Source: Paragemmobacter ruber
GTDB lineage: Bacteria; Pseudomonadota; Alphaproteobacteria; Rhodobacterales; Rhodobacteraceae
Length of the DNA: 64,000 nucleotides
NCBI RefSeq assembly: GCF_009908315.1
Contig: NZ_JAAATW010000001.1
Coordinates: forward strand, 620,001-684,000
Direction: 5' to 3'
Shown here: piece after piece, positions 16,128 through 26,884 of the stretch
How the letters are laid out: each line of letters begins with the position of its first letter
Numbering within the stretch: the stretch's first letter is position 1
Position numbers and translations under genes: made by a program
The notes under the pieces: generated by a model
The model's database searches: none
Seen by the model: the letters and a program-made list of their open reading frames with translations, nothing else
What the model was told of the DNA's origin: nothing

Positions 16128-17723
16128 GTGAACACGAAGACAGGGCCCGCTGCGGCCGACCTCTTCATTATTGGCGGCGGCATCAACGGCTGCGGGATCG
16201 CGCGCGATGCCACAGGCCGCGGGCTTTCTGTGGTGCTGGCCGAACAGGGCGACCTGGCGCAGGCCACCTCGTCGGCCTCGACCAAACTGTTTCACGGCGG
16301 CCTGCGCTATCTGGAATACTTCGAGTTCCGGCTGGTGCGCGAAGCGCTGGAGGAACGCGAAACGCTGCTGGTCGCCATGCCGCACATCTCTTGGCCGATG
16401 CGTTTCGTGCTGCCCTATCACCCCGACATGCGGTTCGAAGGCGACACCCCCACCGGCAGGCTGCTTGCCCGCCTGATGCCGTGGATGAAGGGCCGCCGCC
16501 CGGCCTGGCTGATCCGGCTGGGGCTGTTCCTGTATGACACGCTGGGGGGGCGCAAGATCCTGCCTGCCACCCGCACGCTGGACCTGACCCGCGATGCGGC
16601 GGGCAAGCCGCTGCAACCCCGCTTCCGCCACGCCTACGAATATTCCGACTGCTGGGTGGAGGATTCCAAGCTCGTCTCGCTGAACGCCCGCGACGCGGCG
16701 CAGCGCGGGGCCACGGTGATGACCCGAACCCGCGTAGTTTCGGCCAGCCGGGTGGATGGCCTGTGGCAGATCGTGACCGATGGCCCCGACGGCAGCCAGA
16801 CCTTCCAGGCCCGCGCGCTTGTGAATGCGGGCGGGCCATGGGTCGAGGATGTGATCCGCAACGTGGCGCGCATCAATTCGTCCGAAGGCGTCCGTCTCGT
16901 GCGCGGCAGCCATATCGTGACGAAAAAGCTCTACGATCACGACCGCTGCTATTTCTTCCAGGGCACGGATGGACGCATCATATTTGCCATCCCCTACGAA
17001 CAGGATTTCACCCTGATCGGCACGACCGACAAGGATCACAAGGGCGCCCCCAAGGATGCCGCCTGCACCGATGAGGAACGCGATTACCTGCTGAACTTCG
17101 CCAGCCAGTACTTCGCCAAGCCGGTGACGGTGGCAGATGTCGTCTGGGCCTATTCCGGCGTGCGGCCCCTTTACAATGACGGGGCCAAGTCGGCCACGGC
17201 GGCCACGCGGGATTATGTGCTGTCGCTGGACGAAAACGGTGCGCCGCTCTTGAACGTGTTCGGGGGCAAGATCACCACCTACCGCCGCCTTGCCGAATCC
17301 GCGCTTGAAAAGCTGACCCCCTTCTTCCCGCAGGCCACCGGGCCATGGACGGCCCGCGTCGCCCTGCCCGGCGGGGATTTCCCGCATGACGGGGTGGCCG
17401 CGCTGACCGCCGCGCTGCGGGCGCGTTTCCCGTTCCTCACCGATTACTGGGCCGCGCGCCTGATCCGCGCCTATGGCTCCGAAGCCGAGACCATGCTGGG
17501 TGCGGCCCGCAGCGCCGCCGATCTGGGCCGCGATTTCGGCGCCACCCTGACCGAGGCCGAGGTGCGCTGGCTCATGACCCATGAATTTGCCCGCGCCGCC
17601 GCCGATATCGTCTGGCGGCGCACCAAGCTTGGCCTGCGGATGACCGCGGAACAGATCGCTGCGTTGGATGCCTTCATGGCAAGCGTGGCCAACCACGGGG
17701 CGATCAGCCCCGCGGCGGAATGA
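16128..17723 (+). CDS. glpD: aerobic glycerol-3-phosphate dehydrogenase
   Basis: This 531-aa FAD-dependent, membrane-associated enzyme oxidises sn-glycerol-3-phosphate to dihydroxyacetone phosphate and passes electrons to ubiquinone. The FAD-binding motif is DLFIIGGGINGCGIARDATGR near the N terminus, followed by TSSASTKLFHGGLRYLE, a conserved GlpD block, and by RPLYNDGAKSA and NVFGGKITTYRRLAE in the substrate domain. The C-terminal helical domain is complete. GTG 16128 is chosen because GGGAGGAGA lies 6-7 nt upstream; an upstream ATG at 16080 has no such site. It is the first gene of the rightward glycerol operon and lies directly behind the candidate GlpR operator. Confidence 0.95.
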   Translation: MNTKTGPAAADLFIIGGGINGCGIARDATGRGLSVVLAEQGDLAQATSSASTKLFHGGLRYLEYFEFRLVREALEERETLLVAMPHISWPMRFVLPYHPDMRFEGDTPTGRLLARLMPWMKGRRPAWLIRLGLFLYDTLGGRKILPATRTLDLTRDAAGKPLQPRFRHAYEYSDCWVEDSKLVSLNARDAAQRGATVMTRTRVVSASRVDGLWQIVTDGPDGSQTFQARALVNAGGPWVEDVIRNVARINSSEGVRLVRGSHIVTKKLYDHDRCYFFQGTDGRIIFAIPYEQDFTLIGTTDKDHKGAPKDAACTDEERDYLLNFASQYFAKPVTVADVVWAYSGVRPLYNDGAKSATAATRDYVLSLDENGAPLLNVFGGKITTYRRLAESALEKLTPFFPQATGPWTARVALPGGDFPHDGVAALTAALRARFPFLTDYWAARLIRAYGSEAETMLGAARSAADLGRDFGATLTEAEVRWLMTHEFARAAADIVWRRTKLGLRMTAEQIAALDAFMASVANHGAISPAAE

Positions 17724-17732
17724 GGGGGATAG

Positions 17733-18821
17733 ATGGCTCTGGAACTGCAAGCCGTCAGCCGTGTCGTGAAGGGGCAGATGCACATCCACCCCACGACGCT
17801 GACGCTGGAAAAGGGGACGATGAACGTCCTTCTGGGCCCCACGCTTTCGGGCAAGACCTCGCTCATGCGTCTGATGGCGGGGCTCGACGCGCCCAGCACC
17901 GGCCGCCTGATGTGGCACGGGCAGGATGTGACGGGCGTCCGCGTGCAGGATCGCAAGGTCGCCATGGTCTATCAGCAGTTCATCAACTACCCCGGCCTGA
18001 CGGTCTATGAAAACATCGCCTCGCCCCTGCGCCTGATGGGCAAGGACCGCGCCGCGATCGACCGCGCCGTGCGCGAAACGGCGGAGATGCTGAAACTCAC
18101 CCCCATGCTCGACCGCAAACCGCTGGAGCTTTCGGGTGGCCAGCAGCAGCGCTGCGCGCTGGCCCGCGCACTGGTGAAAGGGGCGGGCCTCGTCCTGCTC
18201 GATGAACCGCTGGCCAACCTCGACTACAAACTGCGCGAGGAACTGCGCGCCGAAATCCCCCGCATCTTCGAAGAATCCGGCGCGATCTTCGTCTATGCCA
18301 CCACCGAACCCGAAGAGGCGCTGCTTCTGGGCGGCAACACCGCCACGCTGTGGGAGGGCCGCGTCACCCAATTCGGCCCCACACCGCAGGTCTATCGCCA
18401 GCCGGCCGACGCCACCACGGCGCGGGTCTTCAGCGATCCGCCGATGAACTTCGTCGCCTGCACCAAACAGGGCCAGCGCATCAATTTCGGGGGCGAGGCG
18501 ACCGTCCCGGCGGATGGCGCCCTTGCCGCCCTGCCGGATGGTGTCTACACCGCCGGGTTCCGCGCAAACCACCTGCACCTGCACAGCCATGCCGGGGGCG
18601 CCGTTGCCTTCCGCTGCACGCTCGGCGTGTCCGAGATCACGGGATCGGAAACCTTCCTGCACCTCGCCCATGGCGGCGACCGCTGGGTGGGCCTTGTCCA
18701 TGGCGTGCATGACCTGCAGCCGGGGACCGAGGTCAGCGTCTGGCTCGACCCCGCCCATGTCTACATCTTTGATGCCGACGGGCGCCTTGCTGCGCCCGCG
18801 GCCTATGCGGCGGCGGCCTGA
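17733..18821 (+). CDS. glpS: glycerol ABC importer ATPase GlpS
   Basis: This 362-aa CUT1-type ATPase has Walker A GPTLSGKT (35-42), signature LSGGQ (133-137), Walker B LVLLDE (153-158) and a C-terminal TOBE-like regulatory domain. Where the switch histidine is expected (VTHD in relatives) it has YATTEP, i.e. Thr191. It pairs with GlpT; together they energise the GlpP/GlpQ permease for uptake of glycerol delivered by GlpV, as described for the GlpSTPQUV system of rhizobia. It begins 9 nt after glpD and 3 nt separate it from glpT. The missing histidine suggests that the ATP site built on GlpS is weak or non-hydrolytic. Confidence 0.9.
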   Translation: MALELQAVSRVVKGQMHIHPTTLTLEKGTMNVLLGPTLSGKTSLMRLMAGLDAPSTGRLMWHGQDVTGVRVQDRKVAMVYQQFINYPGLTVYENIASPLRLMGKDRAAIDRAVRETAEMLKLTPMLDRKPLELSGGQQQRCALARALVKGAGLVLLDEPLANLDYKLREELRAEIPRIFEESGAIFVYATTEPEEALLLGGNTATLWEGRVTQFGPTPQVYRQPADATTARVFSDPPMNFVACTKQGQRINFGGEATVPADGALAALPDGVYTAGFRANHLHLHSHAGGAVAFRCTLGVSEITGSETFLHLAHGGDRWVGLVHGVHDLQPGTEVSVWLDPAHVYIFDADGRLAAPAAYAAAA

Positions 18822-18824
18822 ACC

Positions 18825-19906
18825 ATGTCCCAGATCACGCTCAAGAACCTTGCCCACAGCTACCACGCCAACCCGCGCGGCGACCATGACTTCGCCCTGA
18901 AACAGATGGATCATGTCTGGCAGGACGGGGGCGCCTATGCGCTTCTGGGATCGTCCGGCTGCGGCAAGACCACGCTTCTCAACATCATCTCCGGTCTGCT
19001 CAAGCCCAGCCAGGGCCGCGTGCTGTTCGGGGATCGTGATGTGACCGATGCCGAAACCGCCGAACGCAACATCGCGCAGGTTTTCCAGTTCCCGGTCGTC
19101 TACGACACGATGACGGTGCGCGACAACCTCGCCTTCCCCTTGCGCAACCGGGGCATGGACGCGGCCTATATCAAGGCGCGCGTGTCCCAGATCGCCACCA
19201 TGATCGGGATGGACCACATCCTTGACCGCAAGGCGCGCGGCCTGACGGCCGATGCCAAGCAGAAGATCTCCCTTGGCCGCGGCATGGTGCGCGAGGATGT
19301 GAATGCCATCCTCTTCGACGAACCGCTCACCGTGATCGACCCGCATATGAAGTGGGAATTGCGGACCCAGCTGAAACAGCTGCACCGCGAGTTTGGCCAT
19401 ACGATGATCTACGTCACCCATGACCAGACCGAGGCGCTGACCTTCGCCGACAAGGTCGTGGTCATGTATGACGGCCGTGTGGTCCAGATGGGCACGCCCG
19501 AAGACCTGTTCGAAACCCCCGCCCATACCTTCGTGGGCTATTTCATCGGATCCCCGGGGATGAACATCCTTCCGGCAGAAATCCGGGGCAGCACCGCGCA
19601 TCTGCAAGGCGCCGCCGTCCCGCTGGGTGCGGCCTACGGGCCAATCACGGGCCGCACCCAGATCGGCATCCGCCCGGAATATGCCGTCCTGACCGAAGGC
19701 GACGGCCTGCCCATCACCATCCGCCGGGTGGAAGACGTGGGCCGCCACCGCATCATCCGGGGCGAGGTCGCGGGCACGCCCGTCAATGTCATCGCGCCCG
19801 AAGGCATGGCTGTAGGCGCCAGCCTGACCCATGTCCGCTTCACGCCCGAACGCATCAATGTCTATGCCGACGACTGGCGCGTCGCGCCCGCCGGGGGGGC
19901 CGTCTG

Positions 19907-19907
<1 letters not shown>
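18825..19907 (+). CDS. glpT: glycerol ABC importer ATPase GlpT
   Basis: This 360-aa partner ATPase has Walker A GSSGCGKT (42-49), Walker B AILFDE (161-166) and switch His199 in YVTHDQTEAL, all intact. The ABC signature is degenerate: LTADAKQ (140-146) in place of LSGGQ. In a GlpS/GlpT heterodimer this leaves one consensus site (GlpT Walker motifs and histidine with the GlpS signature) and one degenerate site. A TOBE-like domain ends the protein. It overlaps glpP by one base (TGATG). The name follows the rhizobial glycerol transporter and is not the E. coli glycerol-3-phosphate antiporter GlpT. Confidence 0.9.
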
Positions 19908-20779
<872 letters not shown>

Positions 20780-20780
20780 C

Positions 20781-21584
20781 ATGCGCCTGCGCGGCTCCGC
20801 CCTTGTGATGACGCTTTACCTCTTGTTCCTGCTGATCCCGATCTATTGGCTCGTGAACATGAGCTTCAAGACCAATACCGAGATCACATCGACCTTCACC
20901 CTTTTCCCGCACGAATTCACCCTGCGGAACTATGCGGTGATCCTGACCGATCCGTCGTGGTATATGGGCTATGTGAATTCGATCATCTATGTGGTGATGA
21001 ACACGGTCATCTCCATCACCGTGGCCCTGCCCGCCGCCTATGCCTTCTCGCGCTACAGCTTCATGGGCGACAAACACCTGTTCTTCTGGCTGCTCACGAA
21101 CCGCATGGCCCCGCCTGCCGTCTTCGCGCTGCCCTTCTTCCAACTCTATTCGTCAGTCGGGCTTTTCGACACCCACATCGCCGTGGCCTTGGCGCATTGC
21201 CTCTTCAACGTCCCCCTCGCGGTCTGGATTCTTGAGGGCTTCATGCGCGGCGTGCCCAAGGAAATTGACGAGACCGCCTATATCGACGGCTACAGCTTTG
21301 GGCATTTCTTCATCAAGATCTTCATGCCCCTGATCGCCAGCGGAATCGGCGTCGCGGCCTTCTTCTGCTTCATGTTCTCATGGGTGGAACTGCTGCTCTC
21401 GCGCACGCTCACATCGGTGAACGCCAAGCCCATCGCTGCCACAATGACCCGAACCGTCTCTGCCTCGGGCATGGATTGGGGCGTGCTCGCCGCCGCGGGC
21501 GTCCTCACCATCATCCCCGGCGCGCTGGTGATCTATTTCGTCCGCAACTACATCGCCAAGGGCTTCGCCCTGGGAAGGGTGTGA
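20781..21584 (+). CDS. glpQ: glycerol ABC importer permease GlpQ
   Basis: This 267-aa MalG-type permease has six membrane spans. The EAA loop reads IDETAYIDGYSFGHFFIKIFMP, and the C-terminal ALVIYFVRNYIAKGFALGRV is typical of MalG-like subunits. It pairs with GlpP. Start ATG at 20781 lies one nucleotide after the glpP stop; the stop overlaps the next gene (TGATG). This protein is unrelated to the phosphodiesterase also called GlpQ in E. coli. Confidence 0.88.
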   Translation: MRLRGSALVMTLYLLFLLIPIYWLVNMSFKTNTEITSTFTLFPHEFTLRNYAVILTDPSWYMGYVNSIIYVVMNTVISITVALPAAYAFSRYSFMGDKHLFFWLLTNRMAPPAVFALPFFQLYSSVGLFDTHIAVALAHCLFNVPLAVWILEGFMRGVPKEIDETAYIDGYSFGHFFIKIFMPLIASGIGVAAFFCFMFSWVELLLSRTLTSVNAKPIAATMTRTVSASGMDWGVLAAAGVLTIIPGALVIYFVRNYIAKGFALGRV

Positions 21585-21985
21585 TGACCGCCTCCCGCTG
21601 GAACACCATCTACCTCATCACCGCAGGCATCCTCGCCGCCATCCTCGCGGCGCTGATCGCCGCCACACCGCGCACGGAAGAGGGGATCGACTGGTTCGCC
21701 CCCATGGTCCCCGGCGGCTGGATGGCATGGACCTTCCCGGTGGCGCTGTTCTTCTTCGTGATCGGCAGCCTGCTCATCCTCTTCACGCTGCTGGCGATCC
21801 GCTATCCCGAAACGCCCCGTCGCGGCATCCTGCGCATCGAAACGACGCGCGGCGACCGGCTTTTCATATCGCTCTTGGGTTCGGCCTTCATTTGCCTGGG
21901 CTGGCTCTTCTTCTTCGGTGCTCCCCTCTGGGGCGCGCTGATCCTTTGCCTGATCTATGCGGCAGCGGTGTTCCGCTGGGTGTGA
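21584..21985 (+). CDS. glpU: small integral membrane protein of the glycerol importer (DUF2160, GlpU-like)
   Basis: This 133-aa protein has three to four hydrophobic segments (about residues 6-25, 48-72, 90-125) and the polar stretch IETTRGDRLFISLLGSAFIC between them. It occupies the glpU position between permease and binding protein, as in the rhizobial glpSTPQUV operon, and corresponds to the DUF2160 family. The start is fixed by the TGATG overlap with glpQ. Its role in glycerol transport is not established; it may assist assembly or the binding-protein interaction. Confidence 0.78.
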   Translation: MTASRWNTIYLITAGILAAILAALIAATPRTEEGIDWFAPMVPGGWMAWTFPVALFFFVIGSLLILFTLLAIRYPETPRRGILRIETTRGDRLFISLLGSAFICLGWLFFFGAPLWGALILCLIYAAAVFRWV

Positions 21986-22077
21986 TCCAAGGCATGACAG
22001 CGCCGGGGGGGCCGGATGCGACCCTTCCCCCCCGGCAGAACGAAAGACGGCACGTCTCACATTCTGGGAGGAAAGTA

Positions 22078-23808
22078 ATGAGACTCAGACACACGGCAAC
22101 CGCGATGGCGCTTGCGCTGATCGCCATGGGCTCGGCCCCCGCCTGGGCCGACATGGAGGCCGCAAAGGCCTTCCTCGACGCTGAAATCGGCGATCTCTCC
22201 ACCCTGTCCCGCGCGGATCAGGAAGCCGAGATGCAGTGGTTCATCGACGCCGCCGCCCCCTTCGCCGGGATGGAAATCAAGGTGGTGTCGGAAACCATCA
22301 CCACCCATGAATACGAATCCAAAGTCCTCGCCCCGGCCTTCACCGCCATCACCGGCATCAAGGTGACGCACGACCTGATCGGCGAAGGCGACGTGGTGGA
22401 AAAGCTGCAAACGCAGATGCAGTCGGGCGAGAACATCTATGACGCCTACATCAACGACTCGGACCTGATCGGCACCCACTGGCGCTATCAGCAGGCCCGC
22501 AACCTGACCGACTGGATGGCCGGCGAAGGCGCGGCCGTCACCAACCCGAACCTCGACATGGCCGATTTCATCGGCCTGAAGTTCACCACCGGCCCGGATG
22601 GCAAGGTCTACCAGCTGCCCGACCAGCAGTTCGCGAACCTCTACTGGTTCCGCTACGACTGGTTCAACGACCAAAAGACCAAGGACGACTTCAAGGCCAA
22701 GTATGGCTACGATCTCGGCGTTCCGCTGAACTGGTCGGCGTACGAAGACATCGCCGAATTCTTCACCGGCCGCGACATGTCCTATGCGGGTGGCCCGGCG
22801 ACCGGCGTCTATGGCAACATGGATTACGGCAAGAAGGACCCCTCGCTCGGCTGGCGCTACACCGACGCCTGGATGTCCATGGCCGGCATGGGCGACGTGG
22901 GCGAACCCAACGGCCTGCCGGTCGATGAATGGGGCATCCGCGTGAACGAAAACTCGCAGCCCGTCGGCTCCTGCGTTGCCCGTGGCGGTGCCACGAACGA
23001 CGCCGCCGCCGTCTACGCTGTGACCAAGGCCATCGAATGGCTGCAAAAGTTCACGCCCCCGGAAGCACAGGGCATGACCTTTGGCGAAGCGGGCCCCGTT
23101 CCTGCCCAAGGCAACATCGCCCAGCAGATGTTCTGGTACACCGCCTTCACCGCCGACATGGTCAAGGAAGGCCTGCCCGTGATGAACGAGGACGGCACGC
23201 CCAAGTGGCGCATGGCCCCCTCGCCGCACGGCGCCTACTGGCAAGAGGGCATGAAGGTCGGCTATCAGGACGCCGGGTCCTGGACGCTGATGGAATCCAC
23301 CCCGGTGGACCGCGCACAGGCCGCATGGCTCTATGCGCAGTTCGTCACCTCCAAGACCGTGGATGTTAAGAAGTCGCATGTCGGCCTGACCTTCATCCGC
23401 GAATCGACGATCCAGCACGAAAGCTTCACCGAACGTGCGCCCAAGTTGGGCGGTCTGGTCGAGTTCTACCGCTCGCCCGCCCGCGTCCAGTGGTCGCCCA
23501 CCGGCACCAACGTGCCGGACTATCCGAAGCTGGCGCAGCTGTGGTGGCAGAACATCGGCGACGCCATGTCGGGGGCCAAAACCCCGCAAGAGGCGCTCGA
23601 TGCCCTGTGTGAAGAGCAGGAAAAGGTGCTGGAACGTCTGGAGCGCGCAGGCGTTCAGGGCGATATCGGCCCGAAACTGAACGAGCCGCAGGATCCGCAG
23701 GTCTGGATCGACGAACCCGGTGCGCCCGTCGGCAAGCTGGAGAACGAAAAGCCCGCGGGCGAGACGATCTCCTATGACGAGCTGATCAAGTCCTGGCAGC
23801 AAGGCTAA
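22078..23808 (+). CDS. glpV: glycerol ABC importer periplasmic binding protein GlpV
   Basis: This 576-aa solute-binding protein has a signal peptide ([20 protein letters not shown], cleavage near AWA-DME). It is longer than typical sugar-binding proteins, in line with the GlpV family. Features include [10 protein letters not shown]-like hinge strands, [20 protein letters not shown] and a C-terminal [17 protein letters not shown] helix. It delivers glycerol to the GlpP/GlpQ permease. ATG 22078 has GGAGGAAAG upstream and begins the signal peptide; the frame extends upstream, but only through the preceding gene. A strong hairpin follows its stop, so glpK may be partly separate in transcription. 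Confidence 0.9.
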   Translation: MRLRHTATAMALALIAMGSAPAWADMEAAKAFLDAEIGDLSTLSRADQEAEMQWFIDAAAPFAGMEIKVVSETITTHEYESKVLAPAFTAITGIKVTHDLIGEGDVVEKLQTQMQSGENIYDAYINDSDLIGTHWRYQQARNLTDWMAGEGAAVTNPNLDMADFIGLKFTTGPDGKVYQLPDQQFANLYWFRYDWFNDQKTKDDFKAKYGYDLGVPLNWSAYEDIAEFFTGRDMSYAGGPATGVYGNMDYGKKDPSLGWRYTDAWMSMAGMGDVGEPNGLPVDEWGIRVNENSQPVGSCVARGGATNDAAAVYAVTKAIEWLQKFTPPEAQGMTFGEAGPVPAQGNIAQQMFWYTAFTADMVKEGLPVMNEDGTPKWRMAPSPHGAYWQEGMKVGYQDAGSWTLMESTPVDRAQAAWLYAQFVTSKTVDVKKSHVGLTFIRESTIQHESFTERAPKLGGLVEFYRSPARVQWSPTGTNVPDYPKLAQLWWQNIGDAMSGAKTPQEALDALCEEQEKVLERLERAGVQGDIGPKLNEPQDPQVWIDEPGAPVGKLENEKPAGETISYDELIKSWQQG

Positions 23809-23816
23809 GGCCAAAA

Positions 23817-23843
23817 GGGCGGGCGTCCCAAGGGCGCCCGCCC
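23817..23843 (+). terminator. hairpin between glpV and glpK
   Basis: GGGCGGGCG (23817-23825) pairs with CGCCCGCCC (23835-23843); the loop itself can extend the stem (TCCC/GGG). It is followed by the pyrimidine tract GCTTCTTCCTTG and lies 8 nt after the glpV stop. It may be a partial terminator lowering glpK relative to the transporter, or a 3' stabiliser. Confidence 0.6.
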
Positions 23844-23950
23844 GCTTCTTCCTTGTCGAGACACCCCCGCGGGACAGCCTTCCCGCCCGCGCCATGGCTT
23901 GCGCTTGGATGAGTGTCTTCACCAGCAAGAAGAAACGAACAGGGGCAGAC

Positions 23951-25435
23951 ATGACCCATATCCTCGCCATCGACCAGGGCACCACGTCCTCTCGCGCCAT
24001 CATCTTCGACGCCGCCCTCAAGGTGCGGGCCGTCGCGCAAGAGGAATTTCCCCAGCACTACCCCGCCTCCGGCTGGGTAGAGCATGATCCCTCCGATCTC
24101 TGGTCCACCGTCGCCGGCACCGCCCGCGCCGCCATCGAAAGGGCCGGGATCGGTGCCGACAGCATCGCGGCCATCGGCATCACCAACCAGCGCGAAACCA
24201 CCCTGATCTGGGACCGCGCCACGGGCGAACCCATCCACCGCGCCATCGTCTGGCAGGACCGCCGCACCGCCGACATCTGCGCCGGGCTCAAGGGCGAAGG
24301 CCACGAGCCGATGATCACCTCCCGGACGGGCCTGCTGCTTGATCCCTATTTCTCGGGCACCAAGATCAAATGGCTGCTCGACCATGTCCCCGGCGCCCGC
24401 GCCCGCGCCGCGCGCGGCGAACTGGCCTTCGGCACGGTTGACACCTTCCTCATCTGGAAACTCACGGGCGGCCGCGTCCACGCCACCGACGCCACCAACG
24501 CCGCCCGCACCCTCATCTACAACATCGCCAAGGGCGAATGGGACGCCGACATCTGCGCCCTTCTCGATATCCCGATGTCGCTCCTGCCCGAGGTCAGGGA
24601 CTGCGCCGCCGATTACGGCACCACCCGCCCCGATCTTTTCGGCCGCCCCATCCCCATCCTCGGCGTGGCGGGCGACCAGCAGGCCGCAACCGTAGGTCAG
24701 GCCTGCTTTGCGCCCGGCATGATGAAATCCACCTATGGCACGGGCTGCTTTGCGCTGCTCAACACAGGGGCGGACATGGTGCCCTCGAAGAACCGCCTGC
24801 TGACCACCATCGCCTACCGCCTCGACGGGCGCACGACCTATGCCCTCGAAGGTTCCATCTTCATCGCGGGCGCCGTGGTCCAATGGTTGCGCGACGGGCT
24901 CAAGATCATCCGCGAGGCAAAGGAAACCCAGCCGCTGGCCGATGCCGCCGATCCCTCGCAGGACGTGGTCCTCGTTCCCGCCTTCACCGGCCTTGGTGCG
25001 CCCTATTGGCGGCCCGATTGCCGCGGCGCGGTCTATGGCCTCACCCGCAATTCCGGCCCCGCCGAACTGGCCAAGGCCGCGCTGGAAAGCGTTGGCTACC
25101 AGACCCGCGACCTCTTGGAGGCGATGCGCTCCGACTGGGGCGCCGCCGCCGATGGCATCCTGCGCGTGGATGGCGGGATGACGGCCAGCAACTGGGCCAT
25201 GCAATTCCTCGCCGATATCCTCGGCGCCCCCGTGGATCGCCCTGTGGTGACCGAAACCACCGCCCTCGGCGCGGCCTATCTTGCGGGCCTGAAGGCGGGG
25301 CTCTTCCCCGATCCGGAGAGCTTCCAGAAATCCTGGGCACTGGACCGCCGCTTCACCCCCATGATGGACGACCGCACCCGCAGCGCGAAATACGCCCGCT
25401 GGGGTCGCGCCGTCGCCGCCACCATGACCGTGTGA
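23951..25435 (+). CDS. glpK: glycerol kinase
   Basis: This 494-aa FGGY-family kinase phosphorylates glycerol to glycerol-3-phosphate with ATP. The N-terminal phosphate-binding motif is [16 protein letters not shown], followed by [15 protein letters not shown] and [13 protein letters not shown], the glycerol-kinase signature. The second domain has [14 protein letters not shown] and [20 protein letters not shown]. Length is standard. ATG 23951 is selected by homology; an earlier start at 23894 would add 19 unrelated residues. It completes the pathway glycerol uptake - GlpK - GlpD. Confidence 0.95.
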   Translation: MTHILAIDQGTTSSRAIIFDAALKVRAVAQEEFPQHYPASGWVEHDPSDLWSTVAGTARAAIERAGIGADSIAAIGITNQRETTLIWDRATGEPIHRAIVWQDRRTADICAGLKGEGHEPMITSRTGLLLDPYFSGTKIKWLLDHVPGARARAARGELAFGTVDTFLIWKLTGGRVHATDATNAARTLIYNIAKGEWDADICALLDIPMSLLPEVRDCAADYGTTRPDLFGRPIPILGVAGDQQAATVGQACFAPGMMKSTYGTGCFALLNTGADMVPSKNRLLTTIAYRLDGRTTYALEGSIFIAGAVVQWLRDGLKIIREAKETQPLADAADPSQDVVLVPAFTGLGAPYWRPDCRGAVYGLTRNSGPAELAKAALESVGYQTRDLLEAMRSDWGAAADGILRVDGGMTASNWAMQFLADILGAPVDRPVVTETTALGAAYLAGLKAGLFPDPESFQKSWALDRRFTPMMDDRTRSAKYARWGRAVAATMTV

Positions 25436-25447
25436 CCCCCTCCCCAA

Positions 25448-25471
25448 CCCTCCCCCGCCCACGGGGGAGGG
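25448..25471 (+). terminator. G/C-rich palindrome after glpK
   Basis: CCCTCCCCC (25448-25456) and GGGGGAGGG (25463-25471) form a perfect 9-bp stem with loop GCCCAC, 12 nt after the glpK stop. An identical stem recurs at 26828-26852, so this is probably a mobile or repeated intergenic hairpin that also terminates transcription. Confidence 0.55.
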
Positions 25472-25588
25472 AGAAGCCCCGCTCGCGCGACCAAAGTCAC
25501 TATCCCCGCCGCCCCCATCCCCTTCCTCCAATATCTGGGGCAGGATCAGGGATGGGGTGGATATCCCAAAAGAAACCGGAGGAACCGC

Positions 25589-26728
25589 ATGCCCCCCTTC
25601 GCCATCGCCATGCCCCAGCGCATCCTCTTCGGTCGGGGCGAGGCGCAGAAGGCCCCCGCCCTCCTCACCCCCTTCGGCCCCCGCGGTCTGGTCATCCACG
25701 GCGCCTCCGCCGCGCGGGCGGCATGGCTCCTCGACGCCCTTCGCGCGGCCGGTGCCGAAACCCTCGCCCTCCCCTGCCCGGCCGAGCCTACCCTGCCGAT
25801 GCTGGAAGCGGCCCTCGCCCGATCCCGCCCCTTTGCACCCTCATGGGTCGCGGCCCTCGGCGGCGGCGCGGCGCTCGACCTCGGCAAGGCGCTCGCCGCC
25901 CTCATCCCCGCCCCCACCCACCCGCTCGACCATCTGGAAGTCGTTGGCAAAGGCCTCCCCCTCGCCGCCCCGCCGCTGCCCTTCATCGCTCTGCCCACCA
26001 CCGCAGGCACCGGGGCCGAGGCGACAAAGAACGCCGTCATCGGCCTTCCAGACCACGGCAGGAAGGTCAGCCTGCGCGATGACCGCATGCTCGCCCGCAT
26101 CGCCATCGTCGATCCCGCACTCACCGACAACACCCCCCGCGCCACCACGCTGGCCTCCGGCCTCGACGCGATCACGCAGGTGATCGAACCCTTCGTCTCC
26201 TGCAAGGCCACCCCCTTCACCGATGCAATCACCGCCCCCGCCATCCCGCACGGACTGACCGCCCTCAAGCGCCTGATGGAGGCCGAAGATGCGCAGGCCC
26301 GTGACGCGCTGGCCTATGTCTCGCTCACCGGCGGCCTCGCGCTTGCCAATGCAGGTCTCGGCGCGGTGCATGGCCTGGCCGGCGTCATCGGCGGCCTCAC
26401 CCCCGCCCCGCATGGCGCGATCTGCGGCGCGCTTCTGGCCCCCATCCTGCGCCTGAACCGGGCAAAGGCTACCGGCGATGCCGCCCGACGCCTCGATCAG
26501 GTCTTCGGCCACATCGCGTCCGCCCTCGGCGGCGCCCCGGCGGATGCCCCCGCGACCCTCGCGCTTTGGGCGAAACGCGCAGGCCTGCCGGGCCTGACCA
26601 CCCAAGGGCTGCCCGCCGAACTGCACGCCGCTGTTGCCGAGGCGGCCCTCAGCTCCTCGTCGATGAAGGGAAATCCGATGCCCCTCACCACCGATGACCT
26701 GACCGAGGCGCTGCAAGCCGCCGCCTGA
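25589..26728 (+). CDS. iron-type (group III) alcohol dehydrogenase
   Basis: This 379-aa protein of the Fe-ADH fold has the NAD site GGGAALDLGKALA (91-103), the PTTAGTGAEATKNAVI loop (136-151) and the metal-site helices. Metal ligands appear as Asp193 (LDAITQVIE), His261 (VHGLAGVIGG) and His275 (PAPHGAICG); the position usually occupied by a second helix histidine (DALTHAIE) is Gln197. The substrate may be glycerol, 1,3-propanediol or another diol given its place behind glpK, but this is inferred. It lies 153 nt after glpK beyond a hairpin, so it may have its own promoter. Confidence 0.83.
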   Translation: MPPFAIAMPQRILFGRGEAQKAPALLTPFGPRGLVIHGASAARAAWLLDALRAAGAETLALPCPAEPTLPMLEAALARSRPFAPSWVAALGGGAALDLGKALAALIPAPTHPLDHLEVVGKGLPLAAPPLPFIALPTTAGTGAEATKNAVIGLPDHGRKVSLRDDRMLARIAIVDPALTDNTPRATTLASGLDAITQVIEPFVSCKATPFTDAITAPAIPHGLTALKRLMEAEDAQARDALAYVSLTGGLALANAGLGAVHGLAGVIGGLTPAPHGAICGALLAPILRLNRAKATGDAARRLDQVFGHIASALGGAPADAPATLALWAKRAGLPGLTTQGLPAELHAAVAEAALSSSSMKGNPMPLTTDDLTEALQAAA

Positions 26729-26735
26729 AGCCTGC

Positions 26736-26758
26736 CCTTCATCTTGGCCAAAATACCC
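26736..26758 (+). repeat. conserved 23-bp 3'-UTR motif, copy 1
   Basis: A motif reading CTTCATCTTGGCCAAAATAC (flanked by further matching C residues) starts 8 nt after the alcohol dehydrogenase stop. It recurs at 56175-56197 after lpd with 22 of 23 bases identical. In both places it directly precedes a terminator-like hairpin. Confidence 0.7.
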
Positions 26759-26767
26759 GCCGGGGGT

Positions 26768-26788
26768 CCGGGGGTGGCAAACCCCCGG
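26768..26788 (+). terminator. hairpin after the alcohol dehydrogenase gene
   Basis: CCGGGGGT (26768-26775) pairs with ACCCCCGG (26781-26788) around a 5-nt loop, just after the conserved 23-bp motif. It has no T-run. It lies between the convergent alcohol dehydrogenase and galE genes. Confidence 0.5.
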
Positions 26789-26827
26789 GGTCCGCCACCC
26801 CGTGCCGCACCCGCAGGAGACACGCTT

Positions 26828-26852
26828 CCCTCCCCCTTCTTCAGGGGGAGGG
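26828..26852. repeat. CCCTCCCCC/GGGGGAGGG palindrome, second copy
   Basis: The same 9-bp arms as at 25448-25471, here with loop TTCTTCA, lie between the convergent alcohol dehydrogenase and galE stops. In this convergent gap it could stop transcription from either side. Confidence 0.55.
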
Positions 26853-26884
26853 TCGGGGAGGGGGTCACCCCCCCGGCACCAGCC

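Noticed and set aside
16104-19832. Very long antisense open frame (over 1200 codons) across glpD, glpS and glpT
   Set aside because: The sequence is His/Gly/Arg/Asp-rich with no recognisable domain. High GC at third codon positions of the real genes keeps the opposite frame open. The sense strand encodes clear enzymes.
22057-24021. Long antisense frame across glpV and the start of glpK
   Set aside because: It has no signal peptide or domain and mirrors the strongly biased codons of glpV; typical shadow frame.
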